A stretch of DNA of 64,000 bases from an uncultured Tissierellia bacterium. Lineage in GTDB: Bacteria > Bacillota > Clostridia > Tissierellales > Tissierellaceae. The stretch is from positions 62,001 to 126,000 of the forward strand of contig CAMIXG010000001.1 in NCBI GenBank assembly GCA_946402705.1. The letters run 5' to 3'. Of this stretch, positions 35,100 through 43,328 are shown one piece after another. The notes under the pieces were generated by a model. The model was not told the origin of the DNA, did no database searches, and worked only from the letters and a program-made list of their open reading frames with translations. Positions within the stretch are counted from its first letter, which is position 1. Each line of letters opens with the position of its first letter. A program made the position numbers and the translations under genes.

Positions 35100-35194
35100 A
35101 AAGTCTCATCCCTTCCCTTAGATAACATACTATAACTATGTATATTATCATAATTATGGTATAATAACTTAAAATAATTTGTAGGAGGTATAAG

Positions 35195-35869
35195 ATGAGA
35201 TATGAAATTAGTGAAAAATATCCAGTTTTAAAATGTTTTTTAGATAAAAATGAATCAATAGTAACTACAGCAGGTAATATGTCTTGGATGACAGAACATA
35301 TGACTTATAATGTAAGTTCAGGTGGAGGAATAGGAAAGGCTTTTGGTAGAGTATTTTCAGGAGAAGGCTTTTTTCAAAATGTATACACAGCTCAAGCTGA
35401 TAATCAAGAGTTAACTTTTACAATTAGTATGCCAGGTGAAATAATGCACTTAGATTTAGATGGACAGAAATCTTATATAGCACAAAAATCTGCTTTTTTA
35501 GCAGCCCAAGAATCTGTTGTTTTTGAAAGTGTATTTACAAAAAAATTCACAGCAGGACTACTTGGTGGAGAAGGATTTGTTCTTCAAAGATTTAGTGGCA
35601 CAGGTCATCTATTCTTAGAATGTGATGGTTCTTTGGTTGAATATGATTTGGTACAAGATGAAGTACTTTTAATAGACCAAGGAAATGTGTTTATGTTTGA
35701 AGAAACAGTAAAATATGAAATTCAAACAGTTAAGGGCTTATCAAACAAATTATTTGGTGGAGAAGGATTTTTCTTAGTTCGTTTAAAAGGACCAGGAAAA
35801 GTATGGTTACAAACTTTACCAGTTACAAAACTTGCAAATGAACTTTTAAGAGTGTTTCCACAAGGATAA
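35195..35869 (+). CDS. TIGR00266/AIM24-family protein
   Basis: 224 residues, beta-rich, with repeated glycine-phenylalanine motifs: S-G-G-G-I-G-K-A-F-G-R, S-G-E-G-F-F-Q-N, G-G-E-G-F-V-L-Q-R-F-S-G-T-G and G-G-E-G-F-F-L-V-R-L-K-G-P-G. These repeats are the mark of the AIM24/TIGR00266 beta-prism fold. No signal peptide or membrane segment. Cellular role is unknown in bacteria; the mitochondrial relative AIM24 affects inner-membrane organisation. GGAGG precedes the ATG and a terminator follows, so it appears monocistronic. Confidence 0.85.
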   Translation: MRYEISEKYPVLKCFLDKNESIVTTAGNMSWMTEHMTYNVSSGGGIGKAFGRVFSGEGFFQNVYTAQADNQELTFTISMPGEIMHLDLDGQKSYIAQKSAFLAAQESVVFESVFTKKFTAGLLGGEGFVLQRFSGTGHLFLECDGSLVEYDLVQDEVLLIDQGNVFMFEETVKYEIQTVKGLSNKLFGGEGFFLVRLKGPGKVWLQTLPVTKLANELLRVFPQG

Positions 35870-35887
35870 AAATATATATAGGTAAAC

Positions 35888-35915
35888 AAAAAAAGACATA
35901 TTATATGTCTTTTTT
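35888..35915. terminator. Bidirectional terminator
   Basis: AAAAAGACATAT pairs with ATATGTCTTTTT, with A- and T-runs at the ends; between the AIM24-like gene (+) and the glycerate kinase gene (-). Confidence 0.87.
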
Positions 35916-37050
35916 ATTTGCCTAAATAGTAGGCTCTAATGGCACTTTCACCTGCAAGTTCTATTAACTTTATTGAATTTTCCATTGCAAAGTCTAAACT
36001 CATAGGTTTGTTTACTATATCTATAACTAAATCAACACCATTTTCATAGATAGCCCTTAAATCATCACTTCTACCACCTACTACTGCAATAACAGGTTTC
36101 TTATATTTTTTTGCAAGCTTTGCAATTCCTATGGGTGCCTTACCTTGAATAGATTGGTTGTCCATATTTCCTTCACCAGTTATGACTAGATCTATATATT
36201 TCATATTTTTTTCAAGTTCTATTAGATTTATTACAGCATCTATTCCAGATACTATTCTACCAGAACAAAATGCTAGTAGACCAAAGCCAAGCCCTCCAGC
36301 AGCTCCACTTCCAGCTAGAGAAGAATAGTCTTTTTCATATAAGGCCTCTACTAAAGTCTTATATTTTTTTAATAAGGCATCAAGCTGGATAACCATTTTT
36401 GTATCTGCACCCTTTTGTGGAGCAAAAATATGGGAAGCTCCATTTAAGCCACATAAAGGATTGGTAACATCTGATAAAATTGTAAAACTTGCATCCTTTA
36501 TCCTAGGATTTATATTTGATATATCTATATCAAATAATTTATCAAGATTTATTGCACCTAGATCTAGTTCTTTGGAGTTTACATCTAAAAATTTGACACC
36601 TAATGCCTTTGCCATTCCCATTCCGCCATCATTTGTAGCAGAACCACCCAAACCAACATAGATATCTTTAAAACCCTTGTTAAGGGCATGATTTATCAAT
36701 TCTCCAACACCAAAAGTATGGGTTATAAGAGGATTTCTTTCCTGATTTGAGATTAGTCCAAGTCCAGAACTTTGTGCCATTTCGATAAAAACTTTTTCAC
36801 CAACAACTCCATATCTAGCCATAACTTTTTTATCAAGAGGACCAAGTACTTCAAGTTCCACATATTTGCCACCAGTTTGTTCTATAATGGTTTCAAGTGT
36901 ACCTTCTCCACCATCAGCTACTGAATATTTAATAAAATCTATCTTATTATTTACTTTTAAAATACCTTTTTCAAGGGCATTTGCCACCTCCATGGAACTG
37001 GCACTACCCTTGAAAGAATCTGAAGCTATTAAAACCTTTATATCTTTCAT
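35914..37050 (-). CDS. Glycerate kinase (GarK/GlxK family)
   Basis: 378 residues, family length. Signatures: I-A-S-D-S-F-K-G-S at the N-terminus, V-A-D-G-G-E-G-T, G-L-G-G-S-A-T-N-D-G-G-M-G and I-T-G-E-G-N-M-D-x-Q-S near 285-295. It phosphorylates D-glycerate to 2-phosphoglycerate (or 3-phosphoglycerate). It follows a GntP-type permease by 11 bases, so the pair imports and phosphorylates glycerate or a related sugar acid. Confidence 0.92.
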   Translation of the reverse strand: MKDIKVLIASDSFKGSASSMEVANALEKGILKVNNKIDFIKYSVADGGEGTLETIIEQTGGKYVELEVLGPLDKKVMARYGVVGEKVFIEMAQSSGLGLISNQERNPLITHTFGVGELINHALNKGFKDIYVGLGGSATNDGGMGMAKALGVKFLDVNSKELDLGAINLDKLFDIDISNINPRIKDASFTILSDVTNPLCGLNGASHIFAPQKGADTKMVIQLDALLKKYKTLVEALYEKDYSSLAGSGAAGGLGFGLLAFCSGRIVSGIDAVINLIELEKNMKYIDLVITGEGNMDNQSIQGKAPIGIAKLAKKYKKPVIAVVGGRSDDLRAIYENGVDLVIDIVNKPMSLDFAMENSIKLIELAGESAIRAYYLGK

Positions 37051-37061
37051 ATCTACTTCTC

Positions 37062-38405
37062 CTATCTTAGAAAGATTAATGATAGTATAAATACCACTAA
37101 AATAGTTGTTAAACCTTGTATTAATGTAAGCATTGTTTGTGTTTTATAGGCTTGTTTTGTGTTCATATCTGAAAATTGTGTTACCACCCAGAAATAGGAA
37201 TCATTAGCATGAGAGATAGTCATTGCTCCTGCACCAATGGCAAGAATTACTAAAACCTTACCAACATTTGTTCCATAACCCATAGTTTCTAGTAGGGGGG
37301 CAAACATTGTTGAAGTAACTATCATTGCTACAGTTGATGAACCTATTGCCGTTTTTAATAGGGCTGAGATTATAAATGGAATAAAAATTCCAAGACCTAG
37401 TCCTAAAAGAGATGCACCTATAACTTGTGCGATTGGAAGTGTTTTTAAAACTTCTCCAAAAGCTCCACCTGCTCCTGTTATTGCAAGTACAGATGCTGAA
37501 CTTTTTATACCTTCTTCTACCCAAGATAGGGCTTTATCCTTATGAGTTTTAGGAATCAAAGTTGTAGCCAGATAGATTCCAAGTAAAAGTGCTATCATTG
37601 GATTACCAATAAAATCTACAAATTGAAATATAAAAGCTTTTCCAAAGGGTTTAGCTGGTAAATTTGCTATTGATTTTAAACCGATTAAGATTATTGGAAC
37701 TAAAATCGGTAAGAATGAATGTAAAACACCAGGTAAATCCCCAAATTCTTCTTTTAACTCTTCAAGTGAGCATTTAGATTCTGCTGGTATGTGAACCCTT
37801 TTACCTATCCAATTAGCATAAACAACAGCAGCTATAACAGTTGGTATAGACACTATAAGTCCAATTAAAATTAAAGTACCTATATCTGCTCCAAAAGTTC
37901 CAGCCATAACAAGTGGACCAGGAGTTGGAGGAACTAAACAATGTGTAGCATATAAACCACCACTTAATGCCACAGCCATAGTAGCTAAAGATTGGTTGGA
38001 TTGTTCTGCAAGAGCTCTGGATATTGGGGATAAAATTATAAAACCAGAGTCACAAAAAACAGGTATTCCTGTTATGTATCCTATTATACTCATAGTCCAA
38101 GAACTCTTATCTTTTCCTACAATCTTCAATATGGCATTTGCCATTGTAAGTGCTGCCCCTGTTTTTTCAAGTATTGTACCAATAATAGTACCTGCTATTA
38201 TAACAATACCTATATTACCCATTATTCCGCCAAATCCTGTTTGGATCAAGCTAAGCACTTCTGTTCCGTTTTTACCTGTTGCAAATCCAACAAAAATTGA
38301 TACTAAAATTAAAGCTATCATTGGATGAATATCTAATTTTGTAATAGCTAATATCATTATTACTACAGCTATTGTTATTATAGATACTAGAAATAAAGAA
38401 CTCAT
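37062..38405 (-). CDS. GntP-family permease (gluconate/glycerate:H+ symporter)
   Basis: 447 residues, about 12-14 membrane segments. GntP family marks: P-M-I-A-L-I-L-V-S-I-F-V-G near 28-40, G-I-P-V-F-C-D-S-G-F-I-I-L near 112-124, and P-P-T-P-G-P near 157-162. The family carries gluconate and other sugar acids; the linked glycerate kinase suggests glycerate or a sugar acid converted to it. Lies between a CdaR-type regulator and the kinase on the same strand. Confidence 0.9.
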   Translation of the reverse strand: MSSLFLVSIITIAVVIMILAITKLDIHPMIALILVSIFVGFATGKNGTEVLSLIQTGFGGIMGNIGIVIIAGTIIGTILEKTGAALTMANAILKIVGKDKSSWTMSIIGYITGIPVFCDSGFIILSPISRALAEQSNQSLATMAVALSGGLYATHCLVPPTPGPLVMAGTFGADIGTLILIGLIVSIPTVIAAVVYANWIGKRVHIPAESKCSLEELKEEFGDLPGVLHSFLPILVPIILIGLKSIANLPAKPFGKAFIFQFVDFIGNPMIALLLGIYLATTLIPKTHKDKALSWVEEGIKSSASVLAITGAGGAFGEVLKTLPIAQVIGASLLGLGLGIFIPFIISALLKTAIGSSTVAMIVTSTMFAPLLETMGYGTNVGKVLVILAIGAGAMTISHANDSYFWVVTQFSDMNTKQAYKTQTMLTLIQGLTTILVVFILSLIFLR

Positions 38406-38520
38406 TTAACCACTCCTATGTTTTGTATTTTCTGAAATATTCATACTTTTCATAAAAAAGAGCCTTATGTGTTAGCCTTTTTATATGATTAGTACGACAT
38501 ATTCGCCTTACTAATACTTT

Positions 38521-38572
38521 AACAAGTTTTAATTTTTATTTCTATGGTCTAAAGACTAAAACTTAACTTGTT
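38521..38572 (-). promoter_or_regulatory. Long inverted repeat before the GntP permease
   Basis: AACAAGTT (38521-38528) and AACTTGTT (38565-38572) can form an outer stem, with GTCT/AGAC pairing inside. It lies in the 221-base gap between the CdaR gene and the permease; no U tail on the minus strand. Possible operator or leader structure. Confidence 0.4.
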
Positions 38573-38626
38573 TTAAATAAGAGTATTTGGTATAGATACT
38601 TAAAAAATGAAATTAAATATGTGATA

Positions 38627-39751
38627 CTATTTATACTTAGTTAATTTAAAGGCTATGTATAAATTTACCATATCTCTTAAGTTTCTAGGATTATATCCAG
38701 TTTCCTTATATATACCATCTAGTCTATACTGGAGAGTGTTTTTATGAATAAATAGATTCTCAGAAGCCTTTTGTAGACTACCATTAGCTTCCACATATTC
38801 TATAAAGTTTGTATAATAGTCATCTATTTCCTTACTACTTAAATTTTTAAAGATTTTTTTAAGGTAGTCATTAGACTTGTTTTTATCTATGTCCTTAAAT
38901 AAAATATCTAAATCTAATTCTTCATAATAACTTATGCCAGTCCTATTATTATTTTTCATAATATTAAGAGTTAATTCTGATTTTAAGTAGGAATCCCTGA
39001 TTGCATTTAATGAATTCGCTTCACTACCAACACCTATAATGACTAAAATGTCATCATATTTATTTTCTACAGTTTTTTGTAATTTTAAAACTACAGAATC
39101 TATGGATTCATTTGTTATGTCTAGGGCAATTATAAGATCTTTTCCAACTTGTGTGCTTATATTACTCCTACCATCTATAAGCTTTGTATCTATAAACTTA
39201 TAGATTTCATCTATATAGGCAGTATTTAATTTTTTATAGTTTTTATCAACTAAACTTAGCATTATTAGGTTTCTGCTTATATTCTCCTTTATTTTCAAAA
39301 ATTTAAACCAATTTGATATACTCTCTAAGTCAAGGGTATCTTTGTAGATTAATTCTTCTAGTAGCCTTTTTTTAGATTCTTTTTCCCTAGTTTTTTCTTG
39401 GTTTAAAAAAGCGTCTTTTAGGAGAATTTGAGTAATTTTTTGAATTATTTTGCCATACTGCTCAACTTCTGCTTTTACACCAGTTATACCAACAACTCCA
39501 ACTACACTATCATTCAGGTAAACTGGCAGGTTTATCCCTTGTTTACTACCAATAAAATCTTTATCCGATTCTATTGAGAGTTCTTTTTTTGTTTCTAAAA
39601 CTATCTTTGCTCCTTCATGGTAGTTTCCAATCCTATTTTTATCAGTACTGGCGATTATATAGCCATCCTTATTAAAGTAGTTAATATCTTGATTTACTAC
39701 ACTTTTAAGTTCTTCAGTTATACTTTGTATTAATTTATTTGCAATTTCCAT
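38627..39751 (-). CDS. CdaR-family sugar-diacid/glycerate transcriptional regulator
   Basis: Start at ATG 39751 after AAAGGAG (374 residues); the upstream ATG at 39766 lies ahead of that site. N-terminal sugar-diacid recognition domain (D-G-Y-I-I-A-S-T-D-K-N-R-I-G, near 29-42, and V-V-G-V-V-G-I-T-G), a middle GGDEF-like section, and a C-terminal PucR-type helix-turn-helix (L-F-I-H-K-N-T-L-Q-Y-R-L-D, near 340-352). CdaR proteins activate glycerate, glucarate or galactarate genes. Immediately upstream of the permease/kinase pair, so its target is clear by context. Confidence 0.9.
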   Translation of the reverse strand: MEIANKLIQSITEELKSVVNQDINYFNKDGYIIASTDKNRIGNYHEGAKIVLETKKELSIESDKDFIGSKQGINLPVYLNDSVVGVVGITGVKAEVEQYGKIIQKITQILLKDAFLNQEKTREKESKKRLLEELIYKDTLDLESISNWFKFLKIKENISRNLIMLSLVDKNYKKLNTAYIDEIYKFIDTKLIDGRSNISTQVGKDLIIALDITNESIDSVVLKLQKTVENKYDDILVIIGVGSEANSLNAIRDSYLKSELTLNIMKNNNRTGISYYEELDLDILFKDIDKNKSNDYLKKIFKNLSSKEIDDYYTNFIEYVEANGSLQKASENLFIHKNTLQYRLDGIYKETGYNPRNLRDMVNLYIAFKLTKYK

Positions 39752-39781
39752 ATTAACTCCTTTCAAATTTATAATAAATAA

Positions 39782-39805
39782 AGCGATTTAGTAAACTAAA
39801 TCGCT
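39782..39805 (-). terminator. Intrinsic terminator after the glutaredoxin-like gene
   Basis: AGCGATTTAGT / ACTAAATCGCT stem, followed on the minus strand by TTTATTTATT. Confidence 0.82.
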
Positions 39806-39810
39806 CAGTC

Positions 39811-40047
39811 CTACATATTATTTTTTAGCCATTCAACTATATCCTTTGATTCATACAAGGCAGTTTCATTTACATACAACATTGGAACTTGCATTTTTCC
39901 GCCAAGCATTAATACATCTCTTTTACCTTTGGCGTCATATGTTACGTCTACTATTTCGACACCTTCAATATTATTTTCAGCTATAAAGTCCTTTACAAGT
40001 ATACAATATGGGCAAGACTCTGTAGTGTATAATTTGACATCTTTCAT
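39811..40047 (-). CDS. Glutaredoxin-like protein (CPYC)
   Basis: 78 residues. The redox motif S-C-P-Y-C sits near residues 11-15, followed by the helix and V-P-M-L-Y-V (cis-proline region) near 55-60, a thioredoxin-fold glutaredoxin of the small NrdH/GrxC size. It could reduce disulfides or act in Fe-S handling; the electron donor is unknown. AGGAGGTGC precedes the ATG. It follows the DD-carboxypeptidase by 76 bases. Confidence 0.88.
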   Translation of the reverse strand: MKDVKLYTTESCPYCILVKDFIAENNIEGVEIVDVTYDAKGKRDVLMLGGKMQVPMLYVNETALYESKDIVEWLKNNM

Positions 40048-40123
40048 ACTTGCACCTCCTAATTAATAATTACTATACATATATACCAATTTCCTACCTG
40101 ATTTTAAACATTTTTGTTTAAAT

Positions 40124-41020
40124 TTACAAATATTCCATTATGGTTTTCACATCTATTATATTATACTGTTCTGTAAAAAGATTACCATCATTTTTAGCTA
40201 CAACTATTATATATTCCCTTCCATTTACATCAACTAGAGCTGCAAGTGTAAGTCCTGCTTCTTGAGTATATCCCGTTTTACCACCTAAAATTTCACCATT
40301 ATTAGTTTGTATACTTTCTTTTTTAGTAAGGGTACTTTCCATATATAAACCATTTTCAGCTGTGTACTCTGTCTTTGTAAATATATCTTTAAAAGTTTCA
40401 TTTTTAAGGGCATATTCTAAAAGTCTTCCCATATCATAAACTGATGTATAATGATTGTTATCGTGAAGGCCAGTTGCGTTTTTAAAATTGGTATTTTTCA
40501 TACCAATAAGCTGTGTAGTTTCATTCATAAGTTGAGCGAAATTGTCTTCATTACCAGATACTTCATTTGCTATGGTAATACTAGCCTCTCCTCCAGATGG
40601 AAGGATAGATCCATATAGTAAATCTATATTTTTAACCATTTCGCCTCCCTTAAAACCTGCCATAGAAGCCTTGTTTTGAAACATATCTGAAACTGTGTCA
40701 TGTTCTACTCTAGAACTCTCAGATAAATTTAAATTTTCAGCTCCAAGTAGGACTGTCATAATTTTAGTCATAGAAGCTGGGTATATCCTATTTTCTGCAT
40801 TTTTTGCATATAGAACTTCGCCACTTGCAGGATCTAGTATAAGCACATTCTTGCTATGAAGTCTGTTTTCATCTATAACAATGGAGTTTTCTATATCACT
40901 ACTAGTTGCAATTGATTTAGAAATAAATACATCCTTAATATTTTTAGTAACAGTTTTAACAATAAGTATTAATATTATAAATACCAATGCTAGTTTAATA
41001 ATACTTTTAAATTTTTTCAT
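40124..41020 (-). CDS. D-alanyl-D-alanine carboxypeptidase (DacF-like serine hydrolase)
   Basis: 298 residues with an N-terminal membrane anchor (A-L-V-F-I-I-L-I-L-I-V). Active-site motifs: S-M-T-K (SxxK) near 82-85, L-P-S-G-G-E-A in place of the usual S-x-N, and G-G-K-T-G (KTG) near 250. It trims the terminal D-Ala of peptidoglycan stem peptides outside the membrane. The SxN third residue is Gly, a variant seen in part of this family. Downstream of a VanRS-like pair. Its Shine-Dalgarno lies in a hairpin (41026-41060). Confidence 0.88.
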   Translation of the reverse strand: MKKFKSIIKLALVFIILILIVKTVTKNIKDVFISKSIATSSDIENSIVIDENRLHSKNVLILDPASGEVLYAKNAENRIYPASMTKIMTVLLGAENLNLSESSRVEHDTVSDMFQNKASMAGFKGGEMVKNIDLLYGSILPSGGEASITIANEVSGNEDNFAQLMNETTQLIGMKNTNFKNATGLHDNNHYTSVYDMGRLLEYALKNETFKDIFTKTEYTAENGLYMESTLTKKESIQTNNGEILGGKTGYTQEAGLTLAALVDVNGREYIIVVAKNDGNLFTEQYNIIDVKTIMEYL

Positions 41021-41025
41021 TAAAA

Positions 41026-41060
41026 TCCCTCCTGTATACTATTTAAGCATAGAGGAGGGA
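41026..41060 (-). promoter_or_regulatory. Hairpin that would mask the carboxypeptidase Shine-Dalgarno
   Basis: On the minus strand TCCCTCCT (41060-41053) is perfectly complementary to the Shine-Dalgarno AGGAGGGA (41033-41026), 5 bases before the ATG; CTAT/ATAG can extend the stem and leave a small loop. Such pairing would reduce translation unless opened. Confidence 0.6.
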
Positions 41061-41106
41061 CTAATATTTTAATTAGAACTTATAAATATCTTAACAAGAC
41101 CTTAAG

Positions 41107-42222
41107 TTATTTAGGTAAAATAATTTTGAAGTTGATAAGTCCATCATTACTAGTTGCAAAAATGTTTCCACCATGGGCTTTTACTATTTCTTTTGATATA
41201 GCAAGTCCTAATCCAGAACCTCCAGTTTTGCTAGATCGTGAAGTATCAGCCCTATAGAACATATCGAAGATATTATTAAGTTCAGCTTCACTTATATCTT
41301 CACCCTGGTTTTGGATTTCGATAAGGACATTTTCTGTATCTTCATTTATGCTCACATTGATACTTGTAGAGTCAAAGCTATAATTTACTGCATTTTTTAG
41401 GATATTATTAAAAACTCTACCAAGTTTATCACTATCACCCCATAACTCAAGATTGTGATTTATGTTTAAGTTAATCTGATTATTTTTTTCTATAGTAAGG
41501 GGGTAAAGCTCCTCAACCATCTGTTCGAACATCAAGGAAAGGTCAATTTTATCCTTATATAAAACTATTTTGTTAATATTATATCTTGTGATTTCAAAAA
41601 ACTCATTGATTAGGTTTTCAAGTCGGTTTGCTTTATCCAAGGTAATGTTAGTATATTTTGCTCTTTGATAGACATCCATATCATTTACTTCAGATAAAAG
41701 ACTTAGATAGCCTATTATGGAAGTAAGAGGTGTTTTTAAATCGTGGGCTAGATACAAGACTAAATCATTTTTTCTCTCTTCTTCAAGTTTAGCCAGCCTT
41801 TCTCTTTCTAAGATTGTGGTCCTTGTTTTATTTAATCTGCTTTCTAAGAATTGTAATTCTTTTGAAAGACTTATTTCTTCACTTGTATCTTTGGACATTT
41901 TATCTAGGGCAAAGCTAACTTCATCTAAGTATTTTATTATGTTATTTAAGAGTATTTTAAACATTATAAAGCCCATTATTAAAGTGAAAATCATCATTAA
42001 AATAAGCTTATTAGACCTAAATAGCTTAGTGTAAATAGTAAAAGAACTTTCATAATCTAAATAAAATGATGAGGAAAGTTTTTCAACTATATAGGTACCA
42101 AGTCTTCCTGTAAACATATGATTTAGTAGAATAAGGATAAAAAGTGTTATACCAAAGACTATAAATGTTTTTTTTGTAAGTTCTTTTTTTAAAAGTGTGT
42201 AGTCACCTTTTTTATTCTTCAA
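41107..42222 (-). CDS. VanS-like sensor histidine kinase
   Basis: 371 residues. Two membrane segments (near 18-36 and 75-93), a short extracytoplasmic loop, then the phospho-His block Y-L-A-H-D-L-K-T-P-L-T-S-I-I-G-Y-L-S-L-L, which is close to the VanS signature, and the ATPase motifs N-I-L-K-N-A-V, I-Q-N-Q-G-E-D-I and G-G-S-G-L-G-L. It overlaps the VanR-like gene by 11 bases. VanS proteins respond to glycopeptides or envelope stress. No vanH/vanA/vanX ligase cassette is present, so this is more likely an intrinsic cell-wall sensor. Confidence 0.9.
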   Translation of the reverse strand: MKNKKGDYTLLKKELTKKTFIVFGITLFILILLNHMFTGRLGTYIVEKLSSSFYLDYESSFTIYTKLFRSNKLILMMIFTLIMGFIMFKILLNNIIKYLDEVSFALDKMSKDTSEEISLSKELQFLESRLNKTRTTILERERLAKLEEERKNDLVLYLAHDLKTPLTSIIGYLSLLSEVNDMDVYQRAKYTNITLDKANRLENLINEFFEITRYNINKIVLYKDKIDLSLMFEQMVEELYPLTIEKNNQINLNINHNLELWGDSDKLGRVFNNILKNAVNYSFDSTSINVSINEDTENVLIEIQNQGEDISEAELNNIFDMFYRADTSRSSKTGGSGLGLAISKEIVKAHGGNIFATSNDGLINFKIILPK

Positions 42223-42898
42223 TTTTATAACCCACTCCCCAAACAGTTTTTATATACTTAGGATTTTCTATTGAGTCCTTCATTTTTTCTCTTAGATGTC
42301 TAATGTGAACCATAACTGTATTATTAGAGTTTGTATAATACTTTTCCTTCCAAACTGTTCTAAATAAATCATCTGTTGCAACTACCTTATTTTTATTTTC
42401 CACCAAGGTACTTAGGATTTGAAATTCTATAGGTGTTAAGTTTAAAGGCTTATCATCTAAGGTAGCTGTATATTTTTCTACATCAATGGTTAAACCCTTA
42501 ACAGAATATAAATCATCTTCAGTTGCAGTATTATTGTATTGTTTATATCTTCTAAGTTGAGCCTTAACCCTAGCTACTAGTTCTAAAGGTTTAAAAGGTT
42601 TTGTCATATAATCATCTGCACCCAAATTTAAACCTTCTATTTTATCAATATCACGATTTTTAGCAGTTAACATTATAATTGGAAATTCATATTTTTTTCT
42701 TATTTCTATACAAACTTGAAAGCCATCCATATCAGGTAACATTAGGTCTGTGATTGCAAGGTCAATTTTATTACTAGATACAAGTTCAAGACCATCTTTA
42801 CCATTATAGGCTGTAAAAGTTTGAAAATCATTGTTTTGTAAATATAATTCTATTAAATCGGCTATTTCTTTTTCGTCTTCTATTATTAATATATTCAT
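42212..42898 (-). CDS. VanR-like response regulator (OmpR family)
   Basis: 228 residues. Receiver: I-I-E-D-E-K-E-I-A-D-L, phospho-Asp in L-A-I-T-D-L-M-L-P, K in M-T-K-P-F-K-P; winged helix with L-N-L-T-P-I-E-F-Q-I-L and the terminal T-V-W-G-V-G-Y-K-I-E. The receiver strongly resembles VanR (D-L-x-E-L-Y-L, A-R-V-K-A-Q-L-R-R-Y). Together with VanS and the carboxypeptidase it forms a likely envelope operon. Confidence 0.92.
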   Translation of the reverse strand: MNILIIEDEKEIADLIELYLQNNDFQTFTAYNGKDGLELVSSNKIDLAITDLMLPDMDGFQVCIEIRKKYEFPIIMLTAKNRDIDKIEGLNLGADDYMTKPFKPLELVARVKAQLRRYKQYNNTATEDDLYSVKGLTIDVEKYTATLDDKPLNLTPIEFQILSTLVENKNKVVATDDLFRTVWKEKYYTNSNNTVMVHIRHLREKMKDSIENPKYIKTVWGVGYKIEE

Positions 42899-43033
42899 AT
42901 TAAATCACCTCTATTTTATTAATATCATAAATTTAAAATGTATTTATTAAGATTTTCTTAAATAGTAAGAATAAATAGGCTTTTACTAGGTAAAATTTCT
43001 TTTATATGTATCTTTCTACCCATATTAAAGTTA

Positions 43034-43062
43034 TTGCAAAAATTTAATTTATATTATATACT
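43034..43062 (+). promoter_or_regulatory. Promoter of the ABC-F leader
   Basis: TTGCAA at 43034-43039 and TATACT at 43057-43062 with a 17-base spacer. Initiation near 43069 would put the leader-peptide Shine-Dalgarno at the extreme 5' end of the RNA. Confidence 0.6.
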
Positions 43063-43083
43063 ACCCAAAGGAAGGTGTATATT

Positions 43084-43122
43084 ATGGATTTATTAAAGGT
43101 AGCAGTAATAATTATAAAATAA
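43084..43122 (+). CDS. Leader peptide of the ABC-F attenuator (12 codons)
   Basis: AAGGAAGG at 43068-43075 lies 8 bases before an ATG that opens M-D-L-L-K-V-A-V-I-I-I-K and stops at TAA 43120-43122. It is followed at once by a long hairpin, then two intrinsic terminators, then the ABC-F gene. Leader peptides of this size are known sensors of ribosome stalling by antibiotics upstream of ABC-F and erm genes. Its hydrophobic V-A-V-I-I-I-K ending could be the stall site (inference). Confidence 0.7.
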   Translation: MDLLKVAVIIIK

Positions 43123-43168
43123 GGCTCTGATATTTAGTACAGTTGAATTTAACTATTGTTCAGAGCCT
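43122..43168 (+). promoter_or_regulatory. Leader hairpin / alternative antiterminator element
   Basis: AGGCTCTGA (43122-43130) pairs with TCAGAGCCT (43160-43168) around an inner AGTT/AACT stem. It begins at the leader stop codon. GAGCCT (43163-43168) is also complementary, with one G-U, to AGGCTT (43253-43258), the 5' side of the first terminator, so this arm could switch between two structures. Confidence 0.65.
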
Positions 43169-43250
43169 AGTTCTAAGAATTAGTATATTTGTCAGAATAA
43201 TAGTATGGTGATATCCATGCTAGTTTATTGTGCAAATTTTTCTATATAGA

Positions 43251-43272
43251 GAAGGCTTAGGCCTTCTTTTTT
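43251..43272 (+). terminator. Attenuator terminator 1 upstream of the ABC-F gene
   Basis: GAAGGC (43251-43256), loop TTAG, GCCTTC (43261-43266), then six T residues. Confidence 0.88.
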
Positions 43273-43286
43273 CATTTAATAAATTA

Positions 43287-43309
43287 GGAAGGTTCTTGCC
43301 TTCTTTTAT
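43287..43309 (+). terminator. Attenuator terminator 2 upstream of the ABC-F gene
   Basis: GAAGG (43288-43292) pairs with CCTTC (43299-43303) around TTCTTG, followed by TTTTATT. It stands just before the ABC-F Shine-Dalgarno at 43315-43320. Confidence 0.7.
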
Positions 43310-43328
43310 TTATTAAGGAGTGATTAAA

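Noticed and set aside
37258-37524. 88-codon ORF opposite reading of the GntP gene
   Set aside because: Same-strand out-of-frame shadow of a strongly conserved permease.
41107-42898. Acquired vancomycin-resistance operon
   Set aside because: The VanRS-like pair has no ligase, dehydrogenase or dipeptidase genes nearby and no mobile element.
43122-43168. T-box or known metabolite riboswitch before the ABC-F gene
   Set aside because: No T-box sequence or riboswitch core was found; the leader peptide plus terminators explain the region better.
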